Assembly (NCBI RefSeq): GCF_051859025.1
Contig: NZ_JBHYGL010000041.1
Span: forward strand, 62,001 to 126,000
Direction: 5' to 3'
DNA: 64,000 bases
DNA from: Falsiroseomonas sp051859025
GTDB lineage: Bacteria; Pseudomonadota; Alphaproteobacteria; Acetobacterales; Acetobacteraceae
The notes under the pieces were generated by a model. The model saw nothing but the letters and a program-made list of their open reading frames with translations, had not been told where the DNA came from and made no database searches. Shown here in pieces: positions 41,246-50,051 of the stretch (positions are counted from its first letter, which is position 1; the number at the start of each line of letters is the position of its first letter). The position numbers and the translations under genes were made by a program.

Positions 41246-43600
41246 CTATTCGGCGGTTTCGGGTTCCTTCTCGGCCTCGCCGTCGCCGCTATCCTCGGGC
41301 TTCGGCAAGGCGGGCGGCGCGGCCTCGACATAGTCGAAGACCAGCACGCCATCCTTCAGGTTGACCTTCACCGAGCCGCCCTTCACCAGGCGGCCGAAGA
41401 GCAGTTCCTCCGCCAGGGGCTTCTTGATGACTTCCTGGATGACGCGGGCCAGCGGCCGCGCGCCATAGAGAGGCTCATAGCCACGTTCCGCCAGCCATTC
41501 GCGGGCGGCGCTGGACAGTTCGATCGTCACGTTGCGGTCGGCGAGCTGCGCCTCCAGCTGCATGACGAACTTGTCCACCACCCGGCCCACGATCTCCGGC
41601 GACAGCCCCGCGAAGGGGATGACGGCGTCGAGGCGGTTGCGGAATTCCGGCGTGAACATGCGCTTGATGGCGTCCTCATCCTCGCCGAGGCGCACCGTGC
41701 GCTCGAACCCGATGGTGGGCTTGGCCATGTCGGCGGCGCCGGCATTGGTGGTCATGATGAGGATGACGTTGCGGAAATCGACGGTCTTGCCGTTGTGGTC
41801 CGTCAGCTTCCCGTGGTCCATCACCTGCAGCAGGATGTTGTAGAGGTCCTGGTGCGCCTTCTCGATCTCATCGAGCAGCAGCACGCAATGCGGGTGCTGG
41901 TCGATGCCGTCCGTCAGCAGGCCGCCCTGGTCGAAGCCCACATAGCCAGGCGGCGCGCCGATGAGGCGGGAGACGCTGTGGCGCTCCATGTATTCGGACA
42001 TGTCGAAGCGGATCAGCTCGATGCCCAAGGTCTTGGACAGTTGCTTCGCCACTTCCGTCTTGCCGACGCCGGTCGGGCCGCTGAACAGGTAGTTGCCGAT
42101 CGGCTTCTCCGCATCCCGCAGCCCGGCGCGGGACAGCTTGATGGCGGCGGAGAGCGCGTCGATCGCCTTGTCCTGGCCGAAGACCATCGACTTCAGGTCG
42201 CGCTCCAGCGTGCGGAGCGTTTCCTTGTCGTCGTTGGAGACGGTCTTGGGGGGGATGCGGGCGATCTTGGCGACAATCTCCTCCACATCCTTCAGCGTGA
42301 CCGTCTTCCGGCGCTTGTTCTCCGGCAGCAGCATGCGCGAGGCACCGACTTCGTCGATCACGTCGATCGCCTTGTCCGGCAGCTTCCGGTCATGGATGTA
42401 CTTGGCCGAAAGCTCCACCGCCGCGCGGATGGCTTCCGGCGTGTAGCGGACCTTGTGGTGCTTCTCGTAGTTGGTCTTGAGGCCCTGGAGGATCTTGATC
42501 GCGTCCTCCAGCGTCGGCTCGTTCACGTCGATCTTCTGGAAGCGCCGCACCAAGGCGCGGTCCTTCTCGAAGTGCTGGCGGTATTCCTTGTAGGTGGTGC
42601 TGCCGATGCAGCGCAGCGTGCCCTGGGCAAGCGCGGGCTTGAGCAGGTTGGAGGCATCCATCGCGCCGCCGCTGGTGGCGCCGGCGCCGATCACCGTGTG
42701 GATCTCGTCGATGAACAGGATGCTGCCGGGCTGCTGTTCGAGTTCGTTGACGACGGCCTTCAGCCGTTCCTCGAAATCGCCGCGGTAGCGGGTGCCGGCC
42801 AGCAAGGACCCCATGTCCAACGCGAAGATGGTGGATTTGGCCAGCACCTCGGGCACGTCGCCCTCGATGATGCGCTTGGCCAGGCCTTCCGCGATGGCGG
42901 TCTTGCCCACGCCAGGGTCGCCCACATACAGCGGGTTGTTCTTGGTGCGGCGGCAGAGGATCTGGATCGTGCGCTCGATTTCCGAGTCGCGGCCGATCAG
43001 CGGGTCGATCTTCCCGGCCTGGGCCTTCTTGTTCAGGTTCACGCAGTAGTTGGTCAGCGCGTCCTGGCCACGGGGCGCACCGCCGCGCTGGGGCTTCTCC
43101 TCCTTCTCCGGGGTTTCCTCCGGGGTCTGGGGGGTGCCCTGCACGGGGCGGCTGGCGCTGCGGCCCGGGGCCTTGGCGATGCCGTGGCTGATGAAGTTCA
43201 CGGCATCCAGGCGGGTCATGTCCTGCAGTTGCAGGAAATACACCGCATGGCTCTCCCGTTCGGAGAACAGGGCGACGAGGACATTGGCCCCCGTCACCTC
43301 ATCCCGTCCGGAGGATTGCACATGGATCGCGGCGCGCTGCACGACGCGCTGGAAGCCCGCGGTCGGCTTCGCATCGCCGGCGCGGTCGGAGACGAGGCCG
43401 GCGAGGTCCTTGTCGAGGAACTCCGCCAGGTCGCGCTTCAGCTTGTCATTGTCGACGCCACAGGCGCGCAGCACGGTGGCGGCGTCCGTATCATCGGCAA
43501 GGGCGAGGAGAAGGTGTTCGAGAGTCGCGTATTCGTGCCGGCGGTCATTGGCGAGGCCGAGGGCGCGGTGGAGCGTCTGCTCGAGGTTGCGGGACAGCAT
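41246..43600 (-). CDS. clpA: ATP-dependent Clp protease ATP-binding subunit ClpA
   Basis: A 784-residue AAA+ unfoldase that feeds substrates to ClpP. An N-terminal ClpS-binding double repeat (1-145) starts LEQTLHRALGLANDRRHEYATLEHLLLAL. A linker with Pro/Glu residues follows. The first AAA module has Walker A GDPGVGKT and SILFIDEIHT. The second has GPTGVGKT and a C-terminal D2-small domain. The lack of a long coiled-coil middle domain separates it from ClpB. clpS lies upstream on the same strand, and an intrinsic terminator follows. Confidence 0.96.
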   Translation of the reverse strand: MLSRNLEQTLHRALGLANDRRHEYATLEHLLLALADDTDAATVLRACGVDNDKLKRDLAEFLDKDLAGLVSDRAGDAKPTAGFQRVVQRAAIHVQSSGRDEVTGANVLVALFSERESHAVYFLQLQDMTRLDAVNFISHGIAKAPGRSASRPVQGTPQTPEETPEKEEKPQRGGAPRGQDALTNYCVNLNKKAQAGKIDPLIGRDSEIERTIQILCRRTKNNPLYVGDPGVGKTAIAEGLAKRIIEGDVPEVLAKSTIFALDMGSLLAGTRYRGDFEERLKAVVNELEQQPGSILFIDEIHTVIGAGATSGGAMDASNLLKPALAQGTLRCIGSTTYKEYRQHFEKDRALVRRFQKIDVNEPTLEDAIKILQGLKTNYEKHHKVRYTPEAIRAAVELSAKYIHDRKLPDKAIDVIDEVGASRMLLPENKRRKTVTLKDVEEIVAKIARIPPKTVSNDDKETLRTLERDLKSMVFGQDKAIDALSAAIKLSRAGLRDAEKPIGNYLFSGPTGVGKTEVAKQLSKTLGIELIRFDMSEYMERHSVSRLIGAPPGYVGFDQGGLLTDGIDQHPHCVLLLDEIEKAHQDLYNILLQVMDHGKLTDHNGKTVDFRNVILIMTTNAGAADMAKPTIGFERTVRLGEDEDAIKRMFTPEFRNRLDAVIPFAGLSPEIVGRVVDKFVMQLEAQLADRNVTIELSSAAREWLAERGYEPLYGARPLARVIQEVIKKPLAEELLFGRLVKGGSVKVNLKDGVLVFDYVEAAPPALPKPEDSGDGEAEKEPETAE

Positions 43601-43759
43601 GGTCTGACGCTCCCTATCGGGTGGCCTGGGCGTTCAACGGAACGCCGCGGCGCGGGTTGCCCTCAATGTGGTCGCTCCCTCCTGCTTCGGACAGTCCCCC
43701 GCAGGCCGTTTTGCCCGGCCTTCCTTCCATCCGCCGCCTGAGCGAAGGCGGCGCCACGA

Positions 43760-44101
43760 TCATTCTTTTTCGATCGTGCACTGGAGCGGGTGCTGATTCT
43801 GCCGCGCGAGATCCATGACCTGGGTGACCTTCGTCTCGGCCACCTCATAGGTATAGACGCCGCAGACGCCGACGCCGCGGCGGTGGACGTGCAGCATGAT
43901 GCGCGTCGCCTCCTCCCGGCTTTTCTGGAAGAAGCGTTCGAGGACATGCACGACGAATTCCATCGGCGTGTAGTCGTCGTTCAGCATCAGCACCTTGTAC
44001 ATGGAGGGCTTGCGGGTTCGCGGCCGTGCCTTGACCACCACCCCGGTGGTCGGCCCGTCTGCCCCGTTGCCCTGTCCTGGGCGCTTGTCGCTGTCGCTCA
44101 T
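43760..44101 (-). CDS. clpS: ATP-dependent Clp protease adapter ClpS
   Basis: A 113-residue adapter that binds N-end-rule degrons and hands them to ClpA. The flexible N-terminal 30 residues are followed by YKVLMLNDDYTPMEFVVHVL and the GVYTYEVAETKV strand. The aspartate pair of LNDDYTP contacts the degron amino group. It lies 159 bases before clpA, so the two may be co-transcribed. The transferase Aat that creates such degrons is encoded near 25.2-25.9 kb. Confidence 0.96.
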   Translation of the reverse strand: MSDSDKRPGQGNGADGPTTGVVVKARPRTRKPSMYKVLMLNDDYTPMEFVVHVLERFFQKSREEATRIMLHVHRRGVGVCGVYTYEVAETKVTQVMDLARQNQHPLQCTIEKE

Positions 44102-44422
44102 GCCTGCCTTGGTTGCCTGCCGGGGAGTGAACGCCCGGTCATCGTCCCGCGTCGTCGTCCTGCATAGGATATCGGAGCGAGGGGCCGGGAGTGAAGGGCT
44201 TGACGAAATTCTCCCGCAGAAGAACCCCGCCGGGGTTTACCGCCCGTTAGCCCGGGCCGGATTCCCTCGCTGCCGTGAGCTTAGGCCGGATTTTTCCGGC
44301 CCGAAACGCAAAAGGCCCGCCGCGGTGCCCGCCCGCCCCCGGAAAGGGGTTGGTCGCAGGCACCGGGCGGGCCAATTGGCGCGAGGGAGGGGGGGCTTGT
44401 CCACCCCCCGCCACCCCGGGTC
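44102..44422. other. Noncoding region between phasin and clpS genes
   Basis: The 321 bases upstream of clpS hold the clpS leader, two small hairpins (44223-44237 and 44284-44301) and the terminator of the phasin gene at its right end. No further gene is visible. Confidence 0.5.
44309..44373 (-). terminator. Terminator-like structure after the phasin gene
   Basis: On the minus strand a 15-base arm (44359-44373) pairs with about 44314-44329, with one bulged base, and the sequence runs on into TTTTGCG. It ends roughly 110 bases after the phasin stop. Confidence 0.65.
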
Positions 44423-44944
44423 TCAGGCCGCGAGCGGCTTGGCCATCTTCTCGACGGCCAGCGTCATGCGCGCGGCGAGCGGCGCGGAAGCCTGCTCGGC
44501 CAGGCGATAGGCGGCTTCCTGCAGCTTCGTCGCCTCGCTCATCGTGCGCTCCATGGACGCCTTGGCGAAGGCGGCCTGGATGTCGGCGGCTTCCTTGAGG
44601 GACTTCACGGCGGCGAGCGCCTTGGCGCTTTCCAGCGCATGGTCCGTCAGGGCCTGGGAGACGGCGAAATACTGCTTGCCGAGGTCCTGGAAGCCGACCG
44701 TCAGGGTCTGCGTGGCCTTGGTGAAGGCCTCCAGATTGCCGCGGCCGAACTCAGCGGCCTCCTCGGCGGCCTTGAAGAAACCCTCGGCCGACTTCGTCGC
44801 CTGTTCCATGCCCTTCTCCATTGCAGCGCGCGCCTGGGTGGCGCCATTGTCGATGATCTTCTTGGTCTGCGCGGCGCCCTGCGTCGCGGCATTCTCGACC
44901 AGCGCGATGTTGCGCTTGGCTTCGGTCTTCGGCTCATTGGCCAT
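44423..44944 (-). CDS. Phasin family protein
   Basis: A 173-residue helical, lysine- and alanine-rich protein of the phasin family that coats polyhydroxyalkanoate granules and controls their size. The helix repeats (KKIIDNGATQARAAMEKGMEQ, FGRGNLEAFTKATQTL, FQDLGKQYFAVSQ) carry the amphipathic pattern of the family. ATG 44944 is preceded by GAGG nine bases upstream, and two further ATGs at 44953 and 44959 are less well placed. Inverted repeats that fit PhaR lie upstream, so it is likely repressed until granules form. Confidence 0.9.
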   Translation of the reverse strand: MANEPKTEAKRNIALVENAATQGAAQTKKIIDNGATQARAAMEKGMEQATKSAEGFFKAAEEAAEFGRGNLEAFTKATQTLTVGFQDLGKQYFAVSQALTDHALESAKALAAVKSLKEAADIQAAFAKASMERTMSEATKLQEAAYRLAEQASAPLAARMTLAVEKMAKPLAA

Positions 44945-45016
44945 GGGGGTCATCCTCAAGCTTGGTTCGCCGGCGCCCGGCGCGGCGGGAGCCCGCTACC
45001 CGGCCCCAAGGGGTTT

Positions 45017-45031
45017 TGCTGCGATGCAGCA
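45017..45031 (-). promoter_or_regulatory. PhaR-type operator upstream of the phasin gene
   Basis: TGCTGC-GAT-GCAGCA is a perfect palindrome containing CTGC-N3-GCAG, the pattern reported for the polyhydroxybutyrate-responsive repressor PhaR in Rhodobacter and Paracoccus. It lies about 75 bases before the phasin ATG. Confidence 0.65.
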
Positions 45032-45075
45032 CGAACCCTATGTGCCCATGCTCGCATTCCGATGCAAGCAGAATT

Positions 45076-45089
45076 TTGCAGTGCAGCAA
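45076..45089 (-). promoter_or_regulatory. Second TGCA-rich PhaR-like site
   Basis: TTGCAGTGCAGCAA is a near-palindrome (TTGC-N6-GCAA) rich in TGCA, about 132 bases upstream of the phasin ATG. Phasin promoters often carry two such half-sites. Confidence 0.45.
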
Positions 45090-45294
45090 TTTCGGTGAGT
45101 GGAAATCGACCAAGCCCATCATCGGCCCGCCGGTACAACCGCGCGGGCGGATGCGGATCCGCTGCAAGGCAAGGCGTTAAGCCATTGCTGTTACGCCATG
45201 TTCCACAAACGCCCCCGTGGACAGAAGCGGTCTTTCTTCCTTAGGTTGCTGCGGGTGGTGGTGCACGGGGGGTGTGCCACCAGGGGGACTATGC

Positions 45295-46527
45295 ATGCGT
45301 TTTCGGCTCGGGACCTGCGCGGGACTCGTCGGCCTTGCCCTGTCCGTCCTGGGCCCTGCCCCGGCGGCCCAGGCACAGATCGGCAGCGACCGCTATTCCG
45401 CCATCGTGGTCGACAACCGCACCGGCGCCATGCTGGTCGGCGCCAGTCCGGATGAGACGCGGCACCCCGCGTCGCTCACCAAGATGATGACCCTCTACAT
45501 GGTGTTCGAGGCGCTGGGCGAAGGGCGCCTGACCCTGACCTCCGCCGTGCCGATCTCGGAGGAAGCGGCCTCCCGCCCCCCCTCCAAGCTCGGCTTCCCG
45601 CCGGGGCAGAGCCTGACGGTAGAGCAGGCCATCATGGCGCTGGTCACCAAATCGGCGAATGACGTGGCGGCGGCGGTGGGCGAAAGGCTCGGCGGTTCCG
45701 AGGAACGCTTCGCCCAGATGATGACCATGCGCGCCCGGTCGCTCGGCATGGCGCGCACCACCTTCCGCAACGCCTCCGGCCTGCCGGACCGCGACCAGGT
45801 GACGACGGCGCGGGACATGGCGACGCTCGGCCGCCGGCTGATCCAGGATTTCCCGGACCGCTACCATTATTTCGGCATGCAGCACGCCCAGTTCCGCGGC
45901 CTGCGCCTGCGCAACCACAACCGCATGCTCGGCGAGTATGAGGGCGTGGACGGCATCAAGACCGGCTATATCCGCGACAGCGGCTTCAACATCGTCACCA
46001 GCGCCAGCCGCGGCGGCCAGCGCGTGGTGGGCGCCGTCTTCGGCGGCAATTCCTGGGTGGAGCGGGACCAGCACATGGCCGCGCTGCTCGACCAGTCCTT
46101 CACCAGCATGGGCGTCACGCCCCGCCCGGTGATGGTGCGGGCGACGACGGGCGTGGTGCGCAGCGCGGATGCCGCGCCGGCACCCCGCCCCCGCCCCCAG
46201 GCGGCGCAGACGGCATCCCGCCAGCAACCCGCGGCCCGGAACACGACAGCCGCCCAGGCCCAGCGCACCCCGCCGCGGCCCAATGCGGCGCCGCGCGCCG
46301 CCACCACGGCCCGCGCCACCACACCGCCGCGGGCAACGACCCCGGTTCGGGCAACCACTCCAGTTCGGGCAGCCACCCCGGCACGGGCAACCCCGGCCGC
46401 CACCACCCGCCAGGCGCCAAGCCCGGCGGCGGCGACGCCGACGCGCAGCACCACCAACCGCAGCGTGCCCATCCCGAATTCGCCGCCCCAGCCCGCGCCC
46501 CGCATCCGTACGGCCGAGGCGCGCTGA
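45295..46527 (+). CDS. D-alanyl-D-alanine carboxypeptidase, S11 family
   Basis: A 410-residue periplasmic penicillin-binding protein that trims peptidoglycan stem peptides. The signal peptide ends at AQA (about residue 27). The catalytic triad motifs are SLTK (Ser60-Lys63), SAN (120-122) and KTG (222-224). The C-terminal domain is not the usual beta-sandwich. From about residue 300 it is a Pro/Ala/Thr/Arg-rich tail with RATTP-type repeats, perhaps for wall binding. ATG 45295 gives the normal signal peptide. Confidence 0.92.
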   Translation: MRFRLGTCAGLVGLALSVLGPAPAAQAQIGSDRYSAIVVDNRTGAMLVGASPDETRHPASLTKMMTLYMVFEALGEGRLTLTSAVPISEEAASRPPSKLGFPPGQSLTVEQAIMALVTKSANDVAAAVGERLGGSEERFAQMMTMRARSLGMARTTFRNASGLPDRDQVTTARDMATLGRRLIQDFPDRYHYFGMQHAQFRGLRLRNHNRMLGEYEGVDGIKTGYIRDSGFNIVTSASRGGQRVVGAVFGGNSWVERDQHMAALLDQSFTSMGVTPRPVMVRATTGVVRSADAAPAPRPRPQAAQTASRQQPAARNTTAAQAQRTPPRPNAAPRAATTARATTPPRATTPVRATTPVRAATPARATPAATTRQAPSPAAATPTRSTTNRSVPIPNSPPQPAPRIRTAEAR

Positions 46528-46538
46528 AGCACCATCCC

Positions 46539-46569
46539 CCGGGCCGCGGCGATCACGCCCGCGGCCCGG
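46539..46569. terminator. GC hairpin between convergent genes
   Basis: A perfect 11-bp stem (46539-46549 with 46559-46569) and nine-base loop lie between the stops of the carboxypeptidase and aldolase genes. No T-run follows, so bidirectional termination is only probable. Confidence 0.5.
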
Positions 46570-46588
46570 TCCACGCCCGAAGCGGCGG

Positions 46589-47698
46589 CTAAGCCATCCC
46601 GCCCCGCGCCGCGATGGGCCAGAGGCATTCGACCCGCCCCTTCCGCACGCCGACATACCAGTCGTAGCGATCGACCGTCGGGTCGCAATGCCCGGGGACC
46701 AGGCGCAGCTTCTCCCCCAGCTTCGGCGCCAGCGCCGGATCGGTCGCGGTGATGTTGCCGTGTTCGTCGGAGGCGCCGGTATAGGCCAGCCCCGGCCGCC
46801 CATGGACCAGCGGCAGCCCTGAATCCACCGCGACCGCCTTGTGCCCGGCATCCAGCACGGCGAAGCCAGGCCGCGGCGCGCTCATCACCTCCGCCAGCAC
46901 GAACAGGGAGTGGCGGAAGGGCGGCGGGTCCTCGTTCCGGCCGTAGTCGGCATCCATGAAGGCGTAGGAGCCCGCCTGGATCTCGTTCCAGATGCCCGAT
47001 GCCGCTTCGTGCTGGAAGGTGCCGGTACCGGCGCCGCCCACGATGGCGCATTCCAGGCCCCGCTGGCGCAGTTGCTCGACCGTGCGGCGCGTGCCCTCCG
47101 CGGCGGAAGCGATGGCGTCGCGGCGCTGTTCGGGCGTGCGGCGGTGCTGGGCGTTGCCGTGGTAGGATTGCAGGCCGCCGAAAATCAGGTGTGGGCTGGC
47201 GGCGATCCGCTCCGCCAGCGCCACCGCTTCCGGCCCCGGCTGCACGCCGCAGCGGCCGGCGCCGCAATCGATCTCCACCAGCACGGTCATGCGGAGGCCG
47301 GCGTGTTCCGCCGCGGCCTCGATGGCGGCGATACCCGCCAAGTCATCGGCGCAGACGGCGACCTTCGCGATGCCGGACAGCGCGGCCAGGCGCGCCAGCT
47401 TGCGGGGTGCGATGACCTCGTTGCTCACCAGGATGTCGGGCACGCCGCCCCAGGCCAGGGCCTCGGCCTCCGCCACCTTCTGCACGCACTGGCCGACGGC
47501 GCCGCGCCGCATCTGCTGCAACGCGACGATGGGGGATTTGTGCGTCTTGGCGTGGGCGCGCAGCCGGGTGCCGGTGGGGGCCAGAAGTGCCGCCATGGTG
47601 TCGAGGTTGTGTTCGAAGGCGTCGAGGTCGAGCACCAGCGCGGGGGTGTCGATATCCTCCTCGCGCATGCCGGGCTCGGCGGGGGGGTGCTGCAGCAT
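46589..47698 (-). CDS. DSD1-type PLP-dependent D-amino acid aldolase/dehydratase
   Basis: A 369-residue protein of the alanine racemase-like fold III group that includes D-threonine aldolase and 3-hydroxy-D-aspartate aldolase. The PLP lysine lies in RAHAKTHKSP, and HCDP near the C terminus fits the divalent-metal site. The phosphate-binding segments are VEIDCGAGRCGV and VGGAGTGTF. Aldolase or dehydratase activity on D-3-hydroxy amino acids is likely. ATG 47698 has AGGA six bases upstream. It begins 15 bases after the class V aminotransferase gene. Confidence 0.9.
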   Translation of the reverse strand: MLQHPPAEPGMREEDIDTPALVLDLDAFEHNLDTMAALLAPTGTRLRAHAKTHKSPIVALQQMRRGAVGQCVQKVAEAEALAWGGVPDILVSNEVIAPRKLARLAALSGIAKVAVCADDLAGIAAIEAAAEHAGLRMTVLVEIDCGAGRCGVQPGPEAVALAERIAASPHLIFGGLQSYHGNAQHRRTPEQRRDAIASAAEGTRRTVEQLRQRGLECAIVGGAGTGTFQHEAASGIWNEIQAGSYAFMDADYGRNEDPPPFRHSLFVLAEVMSAPRPGFAVLDAGHKAVAVDSGLPLVHGRPGLAYTGASDEHGNITATDPALAPKLGEKLRLVPGHCDPTVDRYDWYVGVRKGRVECLWPIAARGGMA

Positions 47699-47713
47699 GG
47701 TGTTTCCTATTCT

Positions 47714-48850
47714 TCAGGCAGGGATGGAGGCGGTCAGCGCGTCCATGATGGGGTCGAGTTCGCGGTCGTCGTTGTAGCCGTGGAAGCTGATGCGGATGCG
47801 ACCGCGGCCATTCCAGGCCAGCACGCCGCGCGTGGCCATCGCCTCCACGATCGCGCCCGCGCGGTCATGCGCGATGCAGACGCTGGCGCCGTGGTGCAGC
47901 GGGTCGGGCGGGGTGATGGAGGCGATGCCGGCCGCATCGAGGCGGGCGAGCAGCCCCACGGTCAGCCGCTGCACATGCCGCTGCACCACGCCCTGCGGAA
48001 TGGCTTCGAGGAAATCGAGCGCGGCGTGCAGCGCATAGGCTGGCGCGTGCGCCGGGTTGCCGCGCGTGAAGCGCCCGCCATCGGGGCGCAGCGCGATGGG
48101 CGCAGCGTAGTCTGGCCTCGGCCCCGTGACGATGGAATACCACCCCGCCGTCGCCGGCGCCCAGCCCGGCTGCCGCGCCCGGTTCCAATAGGCCACGGCC
48201 AGTCCCGTCAGCCCCAGCATCCATTTGTAGCAGGCGGAGAAGGCGAAATCGGCGACCGAGGCCTCGATCGGCATCCAGCCATTGGCCTGGGTGAAATCCA
48301 CCACCAGCATCGCGCCCGACGCATCCGCCACCCGGCGCAGCGCCACCAGATCATGCCGCCGCGCATCGAGGTAGGAGACGGCGGACACCGCGATCATCCG
48401 CACGCGCCCTGTCGCCGCCGCTTCCACCGCATCCGGGTCCGCCATCGGCACGAAGCGCAGTTCCACGCCCTTCCGCATGGCGAGTGGCACAACCACGCTC
48501 GCGTATTCGTTGCGGTCGACCAGCACGACATCGCCGGGTTGCCAGTCCAGGCTCTCCACCAGCATGGACATGCCCTCGGCGACGGAGGAAACGAGGCCGA
48601 TGCCCTCGGCCTCCACCTTCCACCAGGCGCCGAGGCGCGCGCGCAGGCGCTCCACCTCCCCGTCCAGCCGTGCGCGGCCGGCGGGGCCTTCGGATTTGTC
48701 CGTGGCGTGGCGGTCCAGCGCCGGGCCTTGGGCGTGCAGCACCGGTGTCTCCCCAGCCGCGCAGGCATGGATCACGCCGCGCGGAATGCGGAAGGCAGCG
48801 GGGTCGAACAGCGGCACTGGCGGGCCCTCGGGGTTGCGCTCGGCGGCCAT
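47714..48850 (-). CDS. Class V aminotransferase fold PLP enzyme
   Basis: A 378-residue enzyme of the cysteine desulfurase/kynureninase group. The PLP lysine lies in FSACYKWMLG, with LVVDFTQANGW before it. Reactions in this group include transamination, desulfuration and kynurenine hydrolysis, and specificity is not evident. ATG 48850 has GGAG nine bases upstream. It diverges from the acyl-CoA dehydrogenase gene over 34 bases and is followed by the DSD1-type enzyme, suggesting joint amino acid breakdown. Confidence 0.85.
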   Translation of the reverse strand: MAAERNPEGPPVPLFDPAAFRIPRGVIHACAAGETPVLHAQGPALDRHATDKSEGPAGRARLDGEVERLRARLGAWWKVEAEGIGLVSSVAEGMSMLVESLDWQPGDVVLVDRNEYASVVVPLAMRKGVELRFVPMADPDAVEAAATGRVRMIAVSAVSYLDARRHDLVALRRVADASGAMLVVDFTQANGWMPIEASVADFAFSACYKWMLGLTGLAVAYWNRARQPGWAPATAGWYSIVTGPRPDYAAPIALRPDGGRFTRGNPAHAPAYALHAALDFLEAIPQGVVQRHVQRLTVGLLARLDAAGIASITPPDPLHHGASVCIAHDRAGAIVEAMATRGVLAWNGRGRIRISFHGYNDDRELDPIMDALTASIPA

Positions 48851-48884
48851 GCTGGCACGCTCCGCGCGGAGGAGACAGACCGGC

Positions 48885-50051
48885 ATGGATTTTCAGCTCT
48901 CGGCCGAGCAGGAGGCGCTGCGGGAGGCCATCGGCCGCATCTGCGCCCGTTTCGGCGATGACTACTGGCTGGCGAAGGATCGCGCCCACAGCTTCCCGCA
49001 TGAATTCCACCAGGCGCTGGCGGCCGATGGGTGGCTTGGCATCTGCATGCCGGAAGCGGTCGGCGGCGCGGGACTCGGCGTGACGGAAGCGGCCGTGATG
49101 ATGCAGGAGATCGCGCAGAGCGGTGCGGCGATGTCCGGTGCCTCCGCCGTGCATATGAACATCTTCGGCCCGATGCCGGTGGTGGTGCATGGCACGGATG
49201 AACAGAAGGCCCGCATGCTGCCGCCGCTAATCGCGGGGCGGGAACGCGCCTGCTTCGCGGTGACCGAACCCAACACGGGCCTCGACACCACGCAGCTTCG
49301 CACGACGGCGGAGCGCCGGGGCGACCGCTACATCGTCACCGGCCAGAAGGTCTGGATCAGCACCGCGCAGGTCGCCGACCGCATGCTGATCCTGGCGCGC
49401 ACCACGCCGCTGGACCAGGTGAAGAAGCGGTCCGAGGGCCTGTCCCTGTTCTACACGAAGCTGGATCGCTCACGCGTGGAGGTGCGGGAGATTCCCAAGA
49501 TGGGCCGCCACGCCGTCGATTCGAACCAGCTCTTCATCGACGGGCTGGAAGTGCCGGAGGAGGACCGGATCGGGGAGGAGGGGAAGGGCTTCGACTACAT
49601 CCTGCACGGCCTCAATCCCGAACGCATCCTGGTTGCGGCGGAGGCTGTCGGCATCGGCTTCGCCGCCATCGCGCGCGCCAGCCAGTATGCGAAGGAACGC
49701 GTGGTCTTCGGCCGGCCCATCGGCCAGAACCAGGCGATCCAGCATCCCCTCGCCGCCTGCTGGATGCAGTTGGAAGCGGCGCGGCTGATGGTGATGCAGG
49801 CGGCCTGGCGCTACGACCAGGGCATGCCCTGCGGGGCGGAGGCCAATGCCGCGAAATACCTGGCGGGCGAGGCAGGATTCAACGCCTGCCAGCAGGCGGT
49901 GATGACCTTGGGCGGCTATGGCTACGCCCAGGAATACCATCTGGAACGCCTGCTGCGCGAAAGCTTCATCCCGCGCATCGCGCCGGTCAGCCCGCAGCTG
50001 GTGCTGTGCTACATCGCCGAGCGCGAGCTCGGACTGCCGAGGAGTTACTGA
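48885..50051 (+). CDS. Acyl-CoA dehydrogenase
   Basis: A 388-residue FAD enzyme that forms the alpha-beta double bond of an acyl-CoA. The N-terminal helices, the FAD/substrate loop ACFAVTEPNTGLDTTQL, the middle domain VTGQKVWIS and the C-terminal LGGYGYAQEYHLERLLRES with the catalytic glutamate region are in order. The chain-length or branch preference cannot be read. Its stop overlaps the next gene (TGATG), and GGAGGAG precedes the ATG. The two following hydrolases suggest a small catabolic operon. Confidence 0.93.
   Translation: MDFQLSAEQEALREAIGRICARFGDDYWLAKDRAHSFPHEFHQALAADGWLGICMPEAVGGAGLGVTEAAVMMQEIAQSGAAMSGASAVHMNIFGPMPVVVHGTDEQKARMLPPLIAGRERACFAVTEPNTGLDTTQLRTTAERRGDRYIVTGQKVWISTAQVADRMLILARTTPLDQVKKRSEGLSLFYTKLDRSRVEVREIPKMGRHAVDSNQLFIDGLEVPEEDRIGEEGKGFDYILHGLNPERILVAAEAVGIGFAAIARASQYAKERVVFGRPIGQNQAIQHPLAACWMQLEAARLMVMQAAWRYDQGMPCGAEANAAKYLAGEAGFNACQQAVMTLGGYGYAQEYHLERLLRESFIPRIAPVSPQLVLCYIAERELGLPRSY

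Larger units (their letters stand above)
44945..45294. other. Divergent control region between phasin and carboxypeptidase genes
   Basis: The 350 bases between divergent genes hold the phasin leader and ribosome binding site, two PhaR-like operators near 45017-45031 and 45076-45089, and the leader of the D,D-carboxypeptidase. I did not find further genes. Confidence 0.5.
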
